A DNA stretch of 64,000 bases from UBA2396 sp038042175 (GTDB lineage: Bacteria > Planctomycetota > Phycisphaerae > Phycisphaerales > UBA1924): the NCBI GenBank assembly GCA_964358855.1, contig CAYHQQ010000015.1, positions 8,866 to 72,865 on the forward strand, given 5' to 3'. The notes under the pieces were generated by a model, which was given only the letters and a program-made list of their open reading frames with translations, was not told where the DNA came from and did not search any database. This document shows, piece by piece, positions 35,765-44,403 of this stretch. The stretch's first letter is position 1; each line of letters starts with the position of its first letter. Both the position numbers and the translations under genes were made by a program.

Positions 35765-36540
35765 TGTCCAACCTCGATTCCCGTCAAGGGGAGAACGACG
35801 TGGGCGCTGGGCAATGCCTGGAGGGACGACTCGTCGAGGGCGGCGTACGTCATGGAAACGGCGCCCGGGCGGAATTCGATGGTGGTTCGGCTTACGGTGC
35901 GGGCGTCGGGTCTGGACATAAGCACGCCCAGATGAGCACGCCCCGGCCACGTGTGGTTGTGGAAGCGGTCCTGGGCCAGAAGCCACTCGCCCGAGTCGTC
36001 GAAGAACTCGTGGAAGGCATCGCGCCGAGGTGTCTCGACAATGTGATCCCCCAGGCCCGAGGAGGTCAGCATGAGCGGACGGCGGCCCCAGGCGTGAAGT
36101 TGCACGCCCAGTCGCGAGCCGTTGGACGCGAGAACCACGGAGCGGCCGATCTCGGCGATCAGGAGTCGAAAGGGCGGGTAGCTTGCGGGGTCGAGTTGTG
36201 CGAGGCCTGCGACGGCCGAGTCCATGTCGCCCGAACCGAGCAGACCCGGCACGATTTCGCCGCGTGACCTCTTGGGATCCTTGCCATCGGGAGCTTGCGA
36301 ACCCGGATGCAGGGTGGCATTGAGGAGACAAAGCGCCAGGCCGGCATCGTTCACGCCGATCCATGTGCCGCCCGACTCGGGATCGATGGGCATGACAGCG
36401 CGGCGATCACCGACGACAAAGACGTGCGGCGGCATGGCCTCCGGGCGGGTCCGACGCTCGTCGCGGTTGCAGACGATGCGGAGCAAGGGGGCCGCACCCG
36501 CCCGAGGCATCCTTGGGGAAACGACGGTTACCGTGCACAT
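35761..36540 (-). CDS. NRDE family (TANGO2-like) protein
   Basis: The 259-residue protein begins MCTVTVVSP with Cys2 as the likely N-terminal nucleophile. It carries the defining IVCNRDER motif at about residues 22-29, GGTWIGVNDAGLALCLLN near 57-74 and the RGEIVPGLL segment near 93. Members are related to eukaryotic TANGO2, and their bacterial role is unclear. The first-methionine choice is firm because the Cys must directly follow it. It overlaps the DinB gene by 13 bases and the ATP-grasp gene by 4. Confidence 0.88.
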   Translation of the reverse strand: MCTVTVVSPRMPRAGAAPLLRIVCNRDERRTRPEAMPPHVFVVGDRRAVMPIDPESGGTWIGVNDAGLALCLLNATLHPGSQAPDGKDPKRSRGEIVPGLLGSGDMDSAVAGLAQLDPASYPPFRLLIAEIGRSVVLASNGSRLGVQLHAWGRRPLMLTSSGLGDHIVETPRRDAFHEFFDDSGEWLLAQDRFHNHTWPGRAHLGVLMSRPDARTVSRTTIEFRPGAVSMTYAALDESSLQALPSAHVVLPLTGIEVGQ

Positions 36541-37115
36541 TCGTGGGCGTCCATGTGGGCGAGCGTTGAGGGGGCGTAGCCGAAGGTCTGCGGCACCTGA
36601 ATGCCGATGGCGAAGGCCATGCTGCGCACGATGGCGTTGTGATGGATGGTGTGGCTGAGGACAAAGGAGAGTTCGCGTCCGAGCGTTGATTCGACGGTGA
36701 CGGGCTCGCCGTCCCGCGTCGGCTTGACCGTCACTCTGATGGCCTCGGCCGATTCGATGCCCGCGAGCTGCTCGATGCACAGGGCGAGGCGAGCGATCTC
36801 CAGGCGTGCAGATTCGACATTGGATTCGATGTCGGTGCCACGCTCACGGTGGTCGTAATCGACGTCGCCAGTTTCATGCCCGTCAGTGAGTGCTCGAACG
36901 TGGTCGAGGCAGTGACGCACATGCCCACCGATGTTGGCGTTGAAGAATTGCTCGCCGCACCTTTGAACAAACTGTTCCGAGCTCGTGGCCGAAACCACCG
37001 TGCCGAGTTCACGGATGATGGTGGCGAGCGGAGAGGCCAAAGTACCGGCCAGACTACCGGCCATTTGGGTGTCACTTGTGCGGATTCGAGAAGGGCGAGG
37101 CTGGGTCGATATCAT
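36528..37115 (-). CDS. DinB-like four-helix protein
   Basis: The 195-residue protein shows the DinB/YfiT metal-binding pattern: GGHVRHCLDHVRAL near 63 and SHTIHHNAIVRSM near 152, with helices between. These proteins bind a divalent metal in a four-helix bundle; many are thiol transferases and others are of unknown role. The ATG at 37115 begins a 25-residue polar leader. It is the first gene of a three-gene minus-strand operon with NRDE and ATP-grasp genes, each overlapping the next. Confidence 0.8.
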   Translation of the reverse strand: MISTQPRPSRIRTSDTQMAGSLAGTLASPLATIIRELGTVVSATSSEQFVQRCGEQFFNANIGGHVRHCLDHVRALTDGHETGDVDYDHRERGTDIESNVESARLEIARLALCIEQLAGIESAEAIRVTVKPTRDGEPVTVESTLGRELSFVLSHTIHHNAIVRSMAFAIGIQVPQTFGYAPSTLAHMDAHECAR

Positions 37116-37172
37116 GCTGGCTCTCCAAAGTTGGGAATTGGATGCCGCCTGGGCTAGCTGGTTTCGGCGAAT

Positions 37173-37916
37173 CTACAACCTTCGAATGTCGCTCGCACGG
37201 AGGCGGAGTCTTCGCACGTCACCCTGGGTTTCGAGTTCGCCGCTGACTTCAACCTCGTCGGCAATGAAGGGCAGGGCATCCTGGGCCAGCGAAGCCCCCG
37301 AGGGATCGAGCAAGAGGTAGTAGGTGCGCAGGCCGCCGGGCTCGCGGGTGACGAGCATGGGCGGGATGCCACCGGAGATGCAGAGAATGGCGCACTCTTT
37401 GTGCGTCTTGCCCTCCCCGGGTTTCATGGCGCCCAGATAGCACTTGGAATCGACGATCTCTCCGCGAAGGGTGACGCGCCCTTGCGACTGCGGCGGCGGA
37501 ACGACGATCGGCGCGGGAAGCTCGGCCAGCGTGACGGCGCCTGCCCCCTCGTCGAGCTCGACCATGCGGCGGCCGTCACGTTTAAGAACCGTGCCCGAAA
37601 GTTTGACCGACTTGCCGTTGAAGGCGAGCATGCGGGGCTTGCTGCCGTGTTTGCCGCCCTCCACGAGCATCATGACGCCCGGAGAGCCGTCGCCGCGATC
37701 CATGGTGTTGAGCATGGGGTAGGGGTCGCAGACGACGACGCCGGTGAAAGTCCTGGACGTCGAGTCCTCCCATACGCCGCGACCCGGGGAGCGCTGCGTC
37801 GTGGCAACGAGATAGGCGGCGGCGATCACAAGCCCGGCAATGACCGGTGTCGTCGTAAGCAAAAACCTGCGAATGCCCGGAGGGACGGGAAGGTAGCCGA
37901 CATAGATCTCATCCAT
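37173..37916 (-). CDS. Membrane-anchored protein of unknown function
   Basis: The 247-residue protein has one N-terminal membrane segment (TTTPVIAGLVIAAAYLVATT at about 21-40) and an exported remainder with two beta-rich units. Each unit has a RTFTGVVVCDPYPML or RVTLRGEIVDSKCYLGAM start; the second is followed by HKECAILCISGGIPPML. The cysteine spacing (SKC...ECAILC) resembles planctomycete proteins found with ferric-reductase-like genes. It overlaps the fusion gene by 8 bases and ends a four-gene operon, so a redox-related or metal-related role is likely but not shown. Confidence 0.7.
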   Translation of the reverse strand: MDEIYVGYLPVPPGIRRFLLTTTPVIAGLVIAAAYLVATTQRSPGRGVWEDSTSRTFTGVVVCDPYPMLNTMDRGDGSPGVMMLVEGGKHGSKPRMLAFNGKSVKLSGTVLKRDGRRMVELDEGAGAVTLAELPAPIVVPPPQSQGRVTLRGEIVDSKCYLGAMKPGEGKTHKECAILCISGGIPPMLVTREPGGLRTYYLLLDPSGASLAQDALPFIADEVEVSGELETQGDVRRLRLRASDIRRL

Positions 37917-38970
37917 TTGGGAAGTCCTGGATTTGTGCGGGTTCGACGGGAGTGCCGGGGGGCAGCGCCTTGGGATTCACCTGCACGCGCCCGTTGATAA
38001 TGCGTACCTGGTACGTGGCGATCCTTTCTTGGAACGGCGGGGGCGAGCAGCCGTCTTTGGCCTTGTATTGCCAGCCGTGCCACGGGCAGGTGATACAACC
38101 GTTGACGACCTTGCCCTCGCCCAGAGGGCCACCCTGGTGGGCGCACACGTTAGTCACGGCGCTGATGGTGCCCTGGTGCTTGAAGACCGCGATTCGCTCG
38201 CCGTCTGGGACACAAACGTTCCGGGCGCGGGATTCCGGGATGGTGTCGACCTCGCCGGCATCGATCCAGCCATCCCCTGGAGATGGTGCAACGCCCTTGT
38301 CCTTGGCGACCTCGCGTGTACCGGAGAAGAGGTGAAGACCGACCACCAGGACGGCTCCTGCGCACATCGTCACCGGAGCGAGAAGGCCGCGGTCGGTCTG
38401 TAGCGCACCGAGAGCGACGTGACCGACGAGGAGGGCGTAGGCAAGATAGACCGTCATGTGGAGGCGCTTCCAAACGGTGGCGGAGAGGTTCTTGAGCCAG
38501 AAATCATGACTCGTGGCGGCCATGAGGAACAGGACGAGAAGGGCTGCGAGGCCGAGAGTCTGGAACGGGAACGCGGAGATCGAGAGGTAGTTGGCGTTGA
38601 TGCCCAGGAGTGAGACGAGAGGGTTCAAGTCGCCAAAGCCGTGGTAGAAGCCGATGACGATGGCGGCGTGGACGACGGCGACGAGAAAGGTCATGACACC
38701 AAGATGCCGACGGTTGTAGAGAATGGGGAGAAAGCGCCGGTCGAGCCTGGCGAGAGGGCCGATGCAGAGGATGAGGTGGAGCAGGACGATGGCGCACGAG
38801 CCGGTGGCGCGGATGGCGAGGATCGGAGGGCTGATCGACTCGTCGCCCGACCATGCGATCGATGCGACCAGGGCGAACAGGGCGAGGTAGGCGCCGATGG
38901 AAGCCGCCGCAATCGCGTCGTAGACGCGCTTGGGGCGGCTCCATTGGACGGCGACATAGCTGATGCTCAT
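37909..38970 (-). CDS. Ferric-reductase-like membrane domain fused to Rieske domain
   Basis: The 353-residue protein has about six membrane helices (residues about 15-225) with paired histidines in LLHLILCIG, RRHLGVMTFLVAVVHAAIV, GFYHGFG, KRLHMTVYLAYALLVGHVAL, the ferric-reductase-like transmembrane pattern expected to hold b-type haem. The C-terminal third is a Rieske domain with C-A-H (near 284) and C-P-W-H (near 302) ligands for a 2Fe-2S cluster. It would pass electrons across the membrane between haem and Fe-S. The ATG at 38970 overlaps the preceding small gene by 4 bases. No flavin domain is fused, unlike eukaryotic ferric reductases. Confidence 0.85.
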   Translation of the reverse strand: MSISYVAVQWSRPKRVYDAIAAASIGAYLALFALVASIAWSGDESISPPILAIRATGSCAIVLLHLILCIGPLARLDRRFLPILYNRRHLGVMTFLVAVVHAAIVIGFYHGFGDLNPLVSLLGINANYLSISAFPFQTLGLAALLVLFLMAATSHDFWLKNLSATVWKRLHMTVYLAYALLVGHVALGALQTDRGLLAPVTMCAGAVLVVGLHLFSGTREVAKDKGVAPSPGDGWIDAGEVDTIPESRARNVCVPDGERIAVFKHQGTISAVTNVCAHQGGPLGEGKVVNGCITCPWHGWQYKAKDGCSPPPFQERIATYQVRIINGRVQVNPKALPPGTPVEPAQIQDFPNG

Positions 38971-39116
38971 CTGGAGTGCTCCGTTTCGGCCGCGGGTGTC
39001 GTCGTGTTCGCCAGGGCTGACGTTCGCTGCCGAAGCGCCGCGACGAGCACGACCGCGATGGTGAGACCCAAAGGGAGCCACGCCCGCAGATGCCATCGAC
39101 GTTGAGAGCGGGTCAT
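38967..39116 (-). CDS. Small single-pass membrane protein
   Basis: The 49-residue protein MTRSQRRWHLRAWLPLGLTI continues with AVVLVAALRQRTSALANTTT. It has a basic N-terminus, one membrane segment and a short polar tail. It overlaps both neighbours by ATGA, so it is a real member of the redox operon, perhaps an assembly or accessory subunit. No family is recognised. Confidence 0.65.
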   Translation of the reverse strand: MTRSQRRWHLRAWLPLGLTIAVVLVAALRQRTSALANTTTPAAETEHSR

Positions 39117-39337
39117 GGGCGGGTGCCCCTGGTCACGCCGAGCCAGCGAACGAGCAACCAAGGCCACAGCGCCGCGGTGCCGGGCACCATGAGCAGGCGA
39201 AAGGACCATGGGGCGTTCCTGGCGCCGTGATCCACACCGGTGATCCCTGTGGACACGAAGACACCTGCGAATCCCAAGCCCATCGTGCCGTAGGCGAGAC
39301 CGACCCAGAAGAGCGCGGTGGCGATGTTGAGGGCCAT
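39113..39337 (-). CDS. Small two-helix membrane protein
   Basis: The 74-residue protein starts MALNIATALFWVGLAYGTMG and has two hydrophobic segments separated by DHGARNAPWSFRLLMVPG. It is the first gene of the redox operon and overlaps the next gene by ATGA. Similar short proteins precede Rieske/ferric-reductase genes in planctomycetes, as far as I recall. Open sequence upstream of this ATG is not part of the gene. Function is unknown. Confidence 0.65.
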   Translation of the reverse strand: MALNIATALFWVGLAYGTMGLGFAGVFVSTGITGVDHGARNAPWSFRLLMVPGTAALWPWLLVRWLGVTRGTRP

Positions 39338-39543
39338 GATTCGGTGTTGGATGTCGGTCTGGAGAGTCGGTGACCGACTGGAAATGGAAATCTCGCACGA
39401 ATGCCCGGAGGAAGCCCCGGGATCAAGAATCCGCGTTCCAAGCGGAGCGAGTTGCGACCAGGCGACGATCCTGGCATCTGAACCCCGTCGGCCCTGCCGC
39501 TCCACAGTTGCAAAGACCCCGTTCGCCGGGAAGGAATGACCCC

Positions 39544-40110
39544 TTGAGACACCCACTCCGCTCGATTCGCGTTCTGACCTCGCTCCTTGTCCTTGCCGGG
39601 GCAACCCTTGCCGGATGCTCCACGAGCCACACGTTTGTGCTCGACCCGGCGATGCCGCGGATGAGCCACATGACCGCGGCGTTGCAGCAGGGCTCTTCGA
39701 CGGTCAAAGTGGACGAGAAAACGGCCAGGGCCTTTGAGGCCAAGCTGGGCGAGCGACTGCGGACTGAGGCGAAGATCACCGCCTCTCCCACCGCCGAGCT
39801 GGTCATCCAGTACAGGTTCGTGCTGTACGAGACGGGGAGCACGGCGGCCCGGCTGGGGTCGGGAGTGGCAAGCCTGGCAGGGTCGCCGTTCTATGGCATC
39901 GGAGACGGTACCGTGGGCATTGAGGCGACGTTCACGGACGCCTTGGGGCACCCGATGGGACGGATTCTGGTGGATGGGCCGATCGCGGGGGCGTTCGCGT
40001 CTGCGGACAGTGCGCTGGACACGGCGGCGACGTCGATCGCACGCTACACCAGGGCCAACTTTGTCGACACGGGCATGATGGGCAAGGACGCGGCTCTGGC
40101 GGCCAAGTGA
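39544..40110 (+). CDS. Lipoprotein, DUF4410-like
   Basis: The 188-residue protein has a lipobox signal (LLVLAGATLAGCS) with the lipid-bearing Cys near residue 23. The mature part has a beta-rich AELVIQYRFVLYETGSTAA region, GDGTVGIEATFTDALGHPMG and RILVDGPIAG, like DUF4410 proteins found in bacterial outer membranes. The start is a TTG at 39544 with AAGGAA 8 bases upstream; the longer frame lacks a signal. It is divergent from the redox operon and lies 86 bases before the YHS gene. Confidence 0.7.
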   Translation: MRHPLRSIRVLTSLLVLAGATLAGCSTSHTFVLDPAMPRMSHMTAALQQGSSTVKVDEKTARAFEAKLGERLRTEAKITASPTAELVIQYRFVLYETGSTAARLGSGVASLAGSPFYGIGDGTVGIEATFTDALGHPMGRILVDGPIAGAFASADSALDTAATSIARYTRANFVDTGMMGKDAALAAK

Positions 40111-40196
40111 GCGTGGGCGCGAATCCGCGAAACGAACCATTGATGGACGCATCACACACGCGCCGCCCGACCGGGCCCGCGACTCAGGAGATTCCA

Positions 40197-41192
40197 ATGC
40201 CAAGTTCCCGTTTGATTCTGGCTCTCAAGCTCGCGGCCGCAGCGTCGCTCATGAGCATTCCGACCACGGCGTACGCGGGTCCGGAAGATGCGGCGATCAC
40301 GGCAGTGAAGACCTCAAAGGCAGCCAAGATCGGCGATTTCAAAGGCCGAGTGGTCGCGCTGCACTTTCTGACGCGTACCAAGACGCCCGAGTGCGACGCG
40401 TTTGTGAAGGAGGTGCTCAAGAACGCTCCGTCGCTCCCGGGGGTCACGCACATCTTCATCAAGACGGATCCCGCCTCGGATGTCAAGGCATGGGCAGAGA
40501 CCTTCAAGGAAGCGTCCGACCAGTTCTTTGCGGACGAGGGAGGGGCCCTGGCAAAGGAATTCGAGCTGAACATGGACATCGAGATCAATGGCGTAAAATC
40601 GAACCCGCCGGCGACGATCGTGCTGTCGGCGGAGGGCAAGGTCGTGGTTCGAGCGGTTGGCACCTCGGCGCACGACCATCCGTCGTGGACCGCCCTGGCC
40701 AAGCGGATCGATGACAAACGCAAGGCCCCGCTGGACCACTACAACCTTCCCAAGGGCAAGACTGTGGCCGTCGACGGGTACGACGTGGTCGCCTATTTCA
40801 CCGACTCCAAGGCGACCAAGGGTTCGGACAAGATCACCTCGCTCTACAAGGGCGTGACGTACCAGTTTGCAAAGGAAGAGAACCGAGCGCTCTTTGCGGC
40901 CAGTCCCCAGAAGTACGCCCCGACCTACGGCGGATGGTGCGCGAGCGCCATGGGCGCCAAGGGCGAAAAGGTCGAGATCGATCCCGAGTACTTCAAGGTG
41001 AAGGACGGGCGGCTCTTCCTGTTCTACCACGACTTCTTCAGCAACGCCCTCACCGACTGGAACAAGCACGAGAAGGAATGGGAACCCGCGGCCGACACGA
41101 ACTGGAAAAAGGTCGCGGGCGAGGATCGCACGCCCACGCCGGCAACCACCCTCACCATCACCACTTCCCCGGCAACCCCCACCAAGAAGTAA
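40197..41192 (+). CDS. Exported thioredoxin-like protein with YHS domain
   Basis: The 331-residue protein has a signal peptide (LALKLAAAASLMSIPTTAYA-G). Residues about 30-170 have a thioredoxin-like pattern (KIGDFKGRVVALHFLTRTKT, PECDAFVKEV) with a single Cys instead of CxxC. Residues about 200-300 are a YHS domain (VDGYDVVAYFTDSKATKGSD, YKGVTYQFA, YAPTYGGWCASAM), a family thought to bind metal. The C-terminus is Thr/Pro-rich. The ATG at 40197 follows AGGAG; an in-frame ATG at 40107 overlaps the lipoprotein gene and has no signal. The double-YHS lipoprotein at 54669-55568 is a likely paralogue. Confidence 0.82.
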   Translation: MPSSRLILALKLAAAASLMSIPTTAYAGPEDAAITAVKTSKAAKIGDFKGRVVALHFLTRTKTPECDAFVKEVLKNAPSLPGVTHIFIKTDPASDVKAWAETFKEASDQFFADEGGALAKEFELNMDIEINGVKSNPPATIVLSAEGKVVVRAVGTSAHDHPSWTALAKRIDDKRKAPLDHYNLPKGKTVAVDGYDVVAYFTDSKATKGSDKITSLYKGVTYQFAKEENRALFAASPQKYAPTYGGWCASAMGAKGEKVEIDPEYFKVKDGRLFLFYHDFFSNALTDWNKHEKEWEPAADTNWKKVAGEDRTPTPATTLTITTSPATPTKK

Positions 41193-41215
41193 CCCCTCCC
41201 TCTGAGCTGATCGCC

Positions 41216-41632
41216 ATGTTGAACTCACACGTGCCGATGTCCTCCCGTGCCACCATCACCAGTTGGTTCCTCCAGATCGTGGTCGCGGCAATCCTGGTTC
41301 AGACGCTCTTCTTCAAGTTCACGGCGGCTCCCGAGTCGGTGTACATCTTCACAACGATGGGACTGGAACCCGCTGGGCGAATCGGGAGTGGCGTAGCGGA
41401 ACTCATCGCGGCGATCCTGCTGCTGGTTCCGCGGACGACGGTGATCGGCGCGGCCTTGTCGCTGGGTGTCATCACCGGGGCGATCGGGAGTCACCTCACC
41501 AAGCTTGGCATCGTGGTGCAGGGCGACGGCGGGCTCTTGTTCGCCCTTGCCGTCATCGTGTTTGTTTCGTCCGCGGCCATCCTTGCCATTCGTCGCCGCG
41601 AGATCTCCGCTCTTGTGTCACTCATCCGGTAG
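41216..41632 (+). CDS. DoxX-like small membrane protein
   Basis: The 138-residue protein has four hydrophobic segments (WFLQIVVAAILVQTLFFKFT, IGSGVAELIAAILLLVP, VIGAALSLGVITGAIGSHL, LLFALAVIVFVSSAAILAI) with charged ends, as in DoxX/SURF4-like proteins. These are membrane proteins of uncertain role, some linked to redox or sulfur metabolism. It begins 23 bases after the YHS gene, and the CoaB-like gene starts 10 bases after it, so the three may be one transcript. Confidence 0.75.
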   Translation: MLNSHVPMSSRATITSWFLQIVVAAILVQTLFFKFTAAPESVYIFTTMGLEPAGRIGSGVAELIAAILLLVPRTTVIGAALSLGVITGAIGSHLTKLGIVVQGDGGLLFALAVIVFVSSAAILAIRRREISALVSLIR

Positions 41633-41642
41633 AACCAGCGCC

Positions 41643-42329
41643 ATGAACCAAACCTCACAGCGTCGCCTTCTCATCACCGCGGGCCCAACGCACGAGCCGA
41701 TCGACGCCGTCCGCTTTCTGGGCAACCGCTCTTCGGGACGGATGGGTGTCGCCCTGGCGGACGCCGCGACCGAACTGGGTTGGCACGTCACGCTGCTCCT
41801 GGGCCCCGTTGCGGCACGCCCCAGCCGCCCGGGCGTGGTGGTGCGTCACTTCAAGACATGCGAGGACCTGCGGACTCTGCTGCGCGAGGAGGTAACGCAC
41901 GCGGACGTGCTGGTGATGGCTGCGGCCGTGGCGGATTACCGGCCCAAACCCAATCCCGCGATGTCGGGCGGCAAGTTCCGGCGAACCAACGCTCCGCTGG
42001 TGCTCGAGCTTGAACCGACACCCGACCTGCTTGCCGAGGTATCGGCGGCGCGCAATCCAGGGCAACTCTTCGTCGGGTTTGCCCTTGAGCCGCGGGCGGA
42101 ACTCCTGGAGTCGGCGAAGGCGAAGCTCGTGCGCAAGAAGGTCGACCTGGTGGTTGCCAACCCGCTGGAAACGATGGATAGCGCATCGGTCGAGGCGATG
42201 ATTCTCTCGGCCGACGGCACCCGAACGGACACACCGGGGGTGATGTCGAAGACCGACTTTGCAACATGGGTAATGGCCGTGATTGAGAAGGCGGCGTGTG
42301 GCACTCGATCGCTCAGCGCCGTGGCTTAA
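41643..42329 (+). CDS. coaB: CoaB-like phosphopantothenoylcysteine synthase domain protein
   Basis: The 228-residue protein matches the CoaB half of Dfp: RLLITAGPTHEPIDAVRFLG and NRSSGRMGVALADAA at the start, VMAAAVADYRPK near 99 and VGFALEP near 144 with KKVDLVVANP near 166. CoaB joins cysteine to 4'-phosphopantothenate with CTP or ATP in coenzyme A synthesis. The flavin decarboxylase half (CoaC) is not fused here, so it must be elsewhere in the genome. The ATG at 41643 follows a weak site. It is convergent with the sigma-54 activator gene, overlapping by 4 bases. Confidence 0.9.
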   Translation: MNQTSQRRLLITAGPTHEPIDAVRFLGNRSSGRMGVALADAATELGWHVTLLLGPVAARPSRPGVVVRHFKTCEDLRTLLREEVTHADVLVMAAAVADYRPKPNPAMSGGKFRRTNAPLVLELEPTPDLLAEVSAARNPGQLFVGFALEPRAELLESAKAKLVRKKVDLVVANPLETMDSASVEAMILSADGTRTDTPGVMSKTDFATWVMAVIEKAACGTRSLSAVA

Positions 42330-43501
42330 GGCTTGATCCCCAGACGCTCCATGCGGCTGCGGAGCGTGCTCGCGGGGACGCCCAGGAGCTTTGCTGCTCC
42401 CGTGGGGCCGGCGATGGCGCCCTTGGTGTGTTTGAGCGCCAGCAGAATGTGCTCACGCTCCGCGTCGGCCAGGGAGATGGGCTGGGCGCCCGCGGATGGA
42501 TGTGATCCCGAGGGCCCAAGTTCGGTCTCGGCGATACGCAGGGTTCGCCCCTCGGTAAGGATGACGGCTCGTTCCAGGACATTGCGCAGCTCGCGGATGT
42601 TGCCGGGCCACGGATAACGGACGAGCCGCTCAAGCGTCGGACTGTCGATGTCGTCGATCTGGCGTCCCACCGCGGCCGAGAGTCGAGTGACGAAGAACGA
42701 GGTCAGCACCGGGATGTCGGCACTTCGCTCGCGCAGCGGCGGGACCTGGACGGGGAAGACGTTGAGCCGGTAGAAGAGATCGGATCGGAAGCGACCCGCG
42801 GCGACCTCGGCGGCGAGGTCGCGATTGGTGGCGGCGATCACACGAACGTTGACCCGGATGGTCTCGGTGCCCCCCACGCGCTCGAACTCTGATTCCTGGA
42901 GAACACGCAGGAGTTTGACCTGAACGCCGGGGGGCATCTCCCCGACCTCGTCGAGGAAAATCGTTCCCCCGTCGGCCAGCTCGAAACGTCCGGTGCGCTT
43001 CGAGGTGGCGCCGCTGAAGGCCCCTTTCTCGTGCCCGAAGAGCTCCGACTCGACCAGCTCGGTGGGCAGGGCGGCACAGTTGAGCTTGATCAAAGGCTTG
43101 TCGCGGCGCTTGCTCGTGGAGTGGATCGCGCGAGCGACGAGCTCCTTGCCCGTGCCCGTCTCGCCGGTGATCATGACCGTCGAGTCGGTGGCGGCAACAC
43201 GTTTGACGCCATCGAGGACCTTCAGGAGCGAGGGACTGCTGCCGACAATTTCTTCGAAGTTGTGGACCGACTTGATCTCTTCACGCAGATAAAGGTTCTG
43301 GGCCTGGAGCCGGGTTTGTTCCCGCTCCATCAGCACACGGTCGGTGATGTCGAGGAACATCGTGCGGGTGTAGGTGCCGCTGGGATCGGGATTGGACCAC
43401 CATTGGATCCAGAAGGGCTTGCCATTGTCCTTGCGGCGCATCTCAAGCACAACACCGCTGGTATCCGTGCCGCGCCCTATTGACTCAAACGCCTCGCGCA
43501 A
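42326..43501 (-). CDS. Sigma-54-dependent activator, C-terminal part after in-frame TAG
   Basis: This 391-codon part holds the end of a PAS domain, a short coiled coil (MEREQTRLQAQNLYLREEI), and an intact AAA+ NtrC-type domain. GETGTGKE is the Walker A, GAFSGAT near 220 the sigma-54 contact loop, GGTIFLDEVGEMP the Walker B and the C-terminal Fis-like HTH is AKLLGVPASTLRSRMERLG. It activates RNA polymerase holding sigma-54. The frame is the same as that of the upstream part and is broken only by TAG at 43535-43537. The coordinate start (TTG 43501) is only the first possible restart codon; translation could also restart later or not at all. Confidence 0.75.
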   Translation of the reverse strand: MREAFESIGRGTDTSGVVLEMRRKDNGKPFWIQWWSNPDPSGTYTRTMFLDITDRVLMEREQTRLQAQNLYLREEIKSVHNFEEIVGSSPSLLKVLDGVKRVAATDSTVMITGETGTGKELVARAIHSTSKRRDKPLIKLNCAALPTELVESELFGHEKGAFSGATSKRTGRFELADGGTIFLDEVGEMPPGVQVKLLRVLQESEFERVGGTETIRVNVRVIAATNRDLAAEVAAGRFRSDLFYRLNVFPVQVPPLRERSADIPVLTSFFVTRLSAAVGRQIDDIDSPTLERLVRYPWPGNIRELRNVLERAVILTEGRTLRIAETELGPSGSHPSAGAQPISLADAEREHILLALKHTKGAIAGPTGAAKLLGVPASTLRSRMERLGIKP

Positions 43502-43534
43502 TCGCCGCTGGGCGTCGGGCGTTTGGGGAATGAA

Positions 43535-44251
43535 CTACTTTCCATAGGTCCCTTCAACCTGATCGGGAGTGATCCCCAAGGTCCGCATGGCCGCACGATT
43601 GGCGCGGATGAATCGCGAGTCAATCCCCTCGTGGACGTACGCGATGGGCGCCTCGTCAAAGAGGTCGCGGAAGCGCTCCTGGCTCTCGGCGAGCTCTCGT
43701 TCGAGACTCAGCCGGGCGAGCTGGGCCGCGGCACGCGACGCAAAGACGCGGAAGAGGGCGAGCCTCCAAGGCTCCAGGGGCATGGGCCCATGGTTAAAAA
43801 CGCAGAGAAAACCCAGGGGAAACCCTTTGCCGTCGTTCAGCGGGGCACCGAGGTAGCTGTCGATGCCCATGTCGGCCAAGGGGCCGGGACCGGGAAACCG
43901 AGCGCGGACCCCGGACTCCATGTGGAAAATCTGGCCCTTGAGAACCTCAGCCATGGGCGTGCCCGCGATGTCCCATTGAGCCTGGTCTCCTGGACCCTTG
44001 GGCGTCCAATAGGCAAGCGTGCTGGCCCGATCCGTTGAGCCTGAACACACCTGGGCAACCAGGGCGTGCGAGGTCCCCATGAGTCTGGCGAGGTGTGCGG
44101 CCAGCACCGGAAAGAACTCGGCGTCGGGGCCCGCGGAAATGGCCTCGACGATTTCTAACAGCGCGTCGAGGGCCAGCGGCTCCTGGTGCGGAGAGCCGGT
44201 CATCGGGGCATTCTGGACGGAGGGCTTCATGGATCGGTCTTCGTCGACCAT
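43535..44251 (-). CDS. Sigma-54-dependent activator, N-terminal GAF/PAS part ending at TAG
   Basis: The 238-residue part contains a GAF-like domain (ALLEIVEAISAGPDAEFFPV, then HALVAQVCSG, SYLGAPLNDGKGFPLGFLCV, about residues 25-190). A PAS start follows (LAESQERFRDLFDEAPIAYV, then GIDSRFIRANRAAMRTLGI). It ends GTYGK-TAG in the middle of the PAS domain. Reading through the TAG gives FIPQTPDAQ and then the downstream part without a frame change, so one 642-codon gene has been split by a single codon. The ATG at 44251 is the likeliest start; ATGs at 44230 and 44359 are alternatives. It is divergent from the glucose dehydrogenase gene. Confidence 0.75.
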   Translation of the reverse strand: MVDEDRSMKPSVQNAPMTGSPHQEPLALDALLEIVEAISAGPDAEFFPVLAAHLARLMGTSHALVAQVCSGSTDRASTLAYWTPKGPGDQAQWDIAGTPMAEVLKGQIFHMESGVRARFPGPGPLADMGIDSYLGAPLNDGKGFPLGFLCVFNHGPMPLEPWRLALFRVFASRAAAQLARLSLERELAESQERFRDLFDEAPIAYVHEGIDSRFIRANRAAMRTLGITPDQVEGTYGK

Positions 44252-44403
44252 GATACAACAAGCTACAAGATGTCGCCATTGGGCGCATGCACGCCAAATT
44301 TCGTGCGATCGGGCCCGGAAACCTCCGACGGGTATCGGCATCTGACTGTCGAACGCCACCGGCGGGCGCCGAGTATGCCCTCGTCTTGGCGCAGGAGTTG
44401 CAC

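Noticed and set aside
34592..36364. 590-codon version of the ATP-grasp gene.
   Set aside because: The first 200 codons overlap the NRDE gene in another frame and are Arg/Pro-rich; the GTG at 35764 overlapping the NRDE stop is the natural start.
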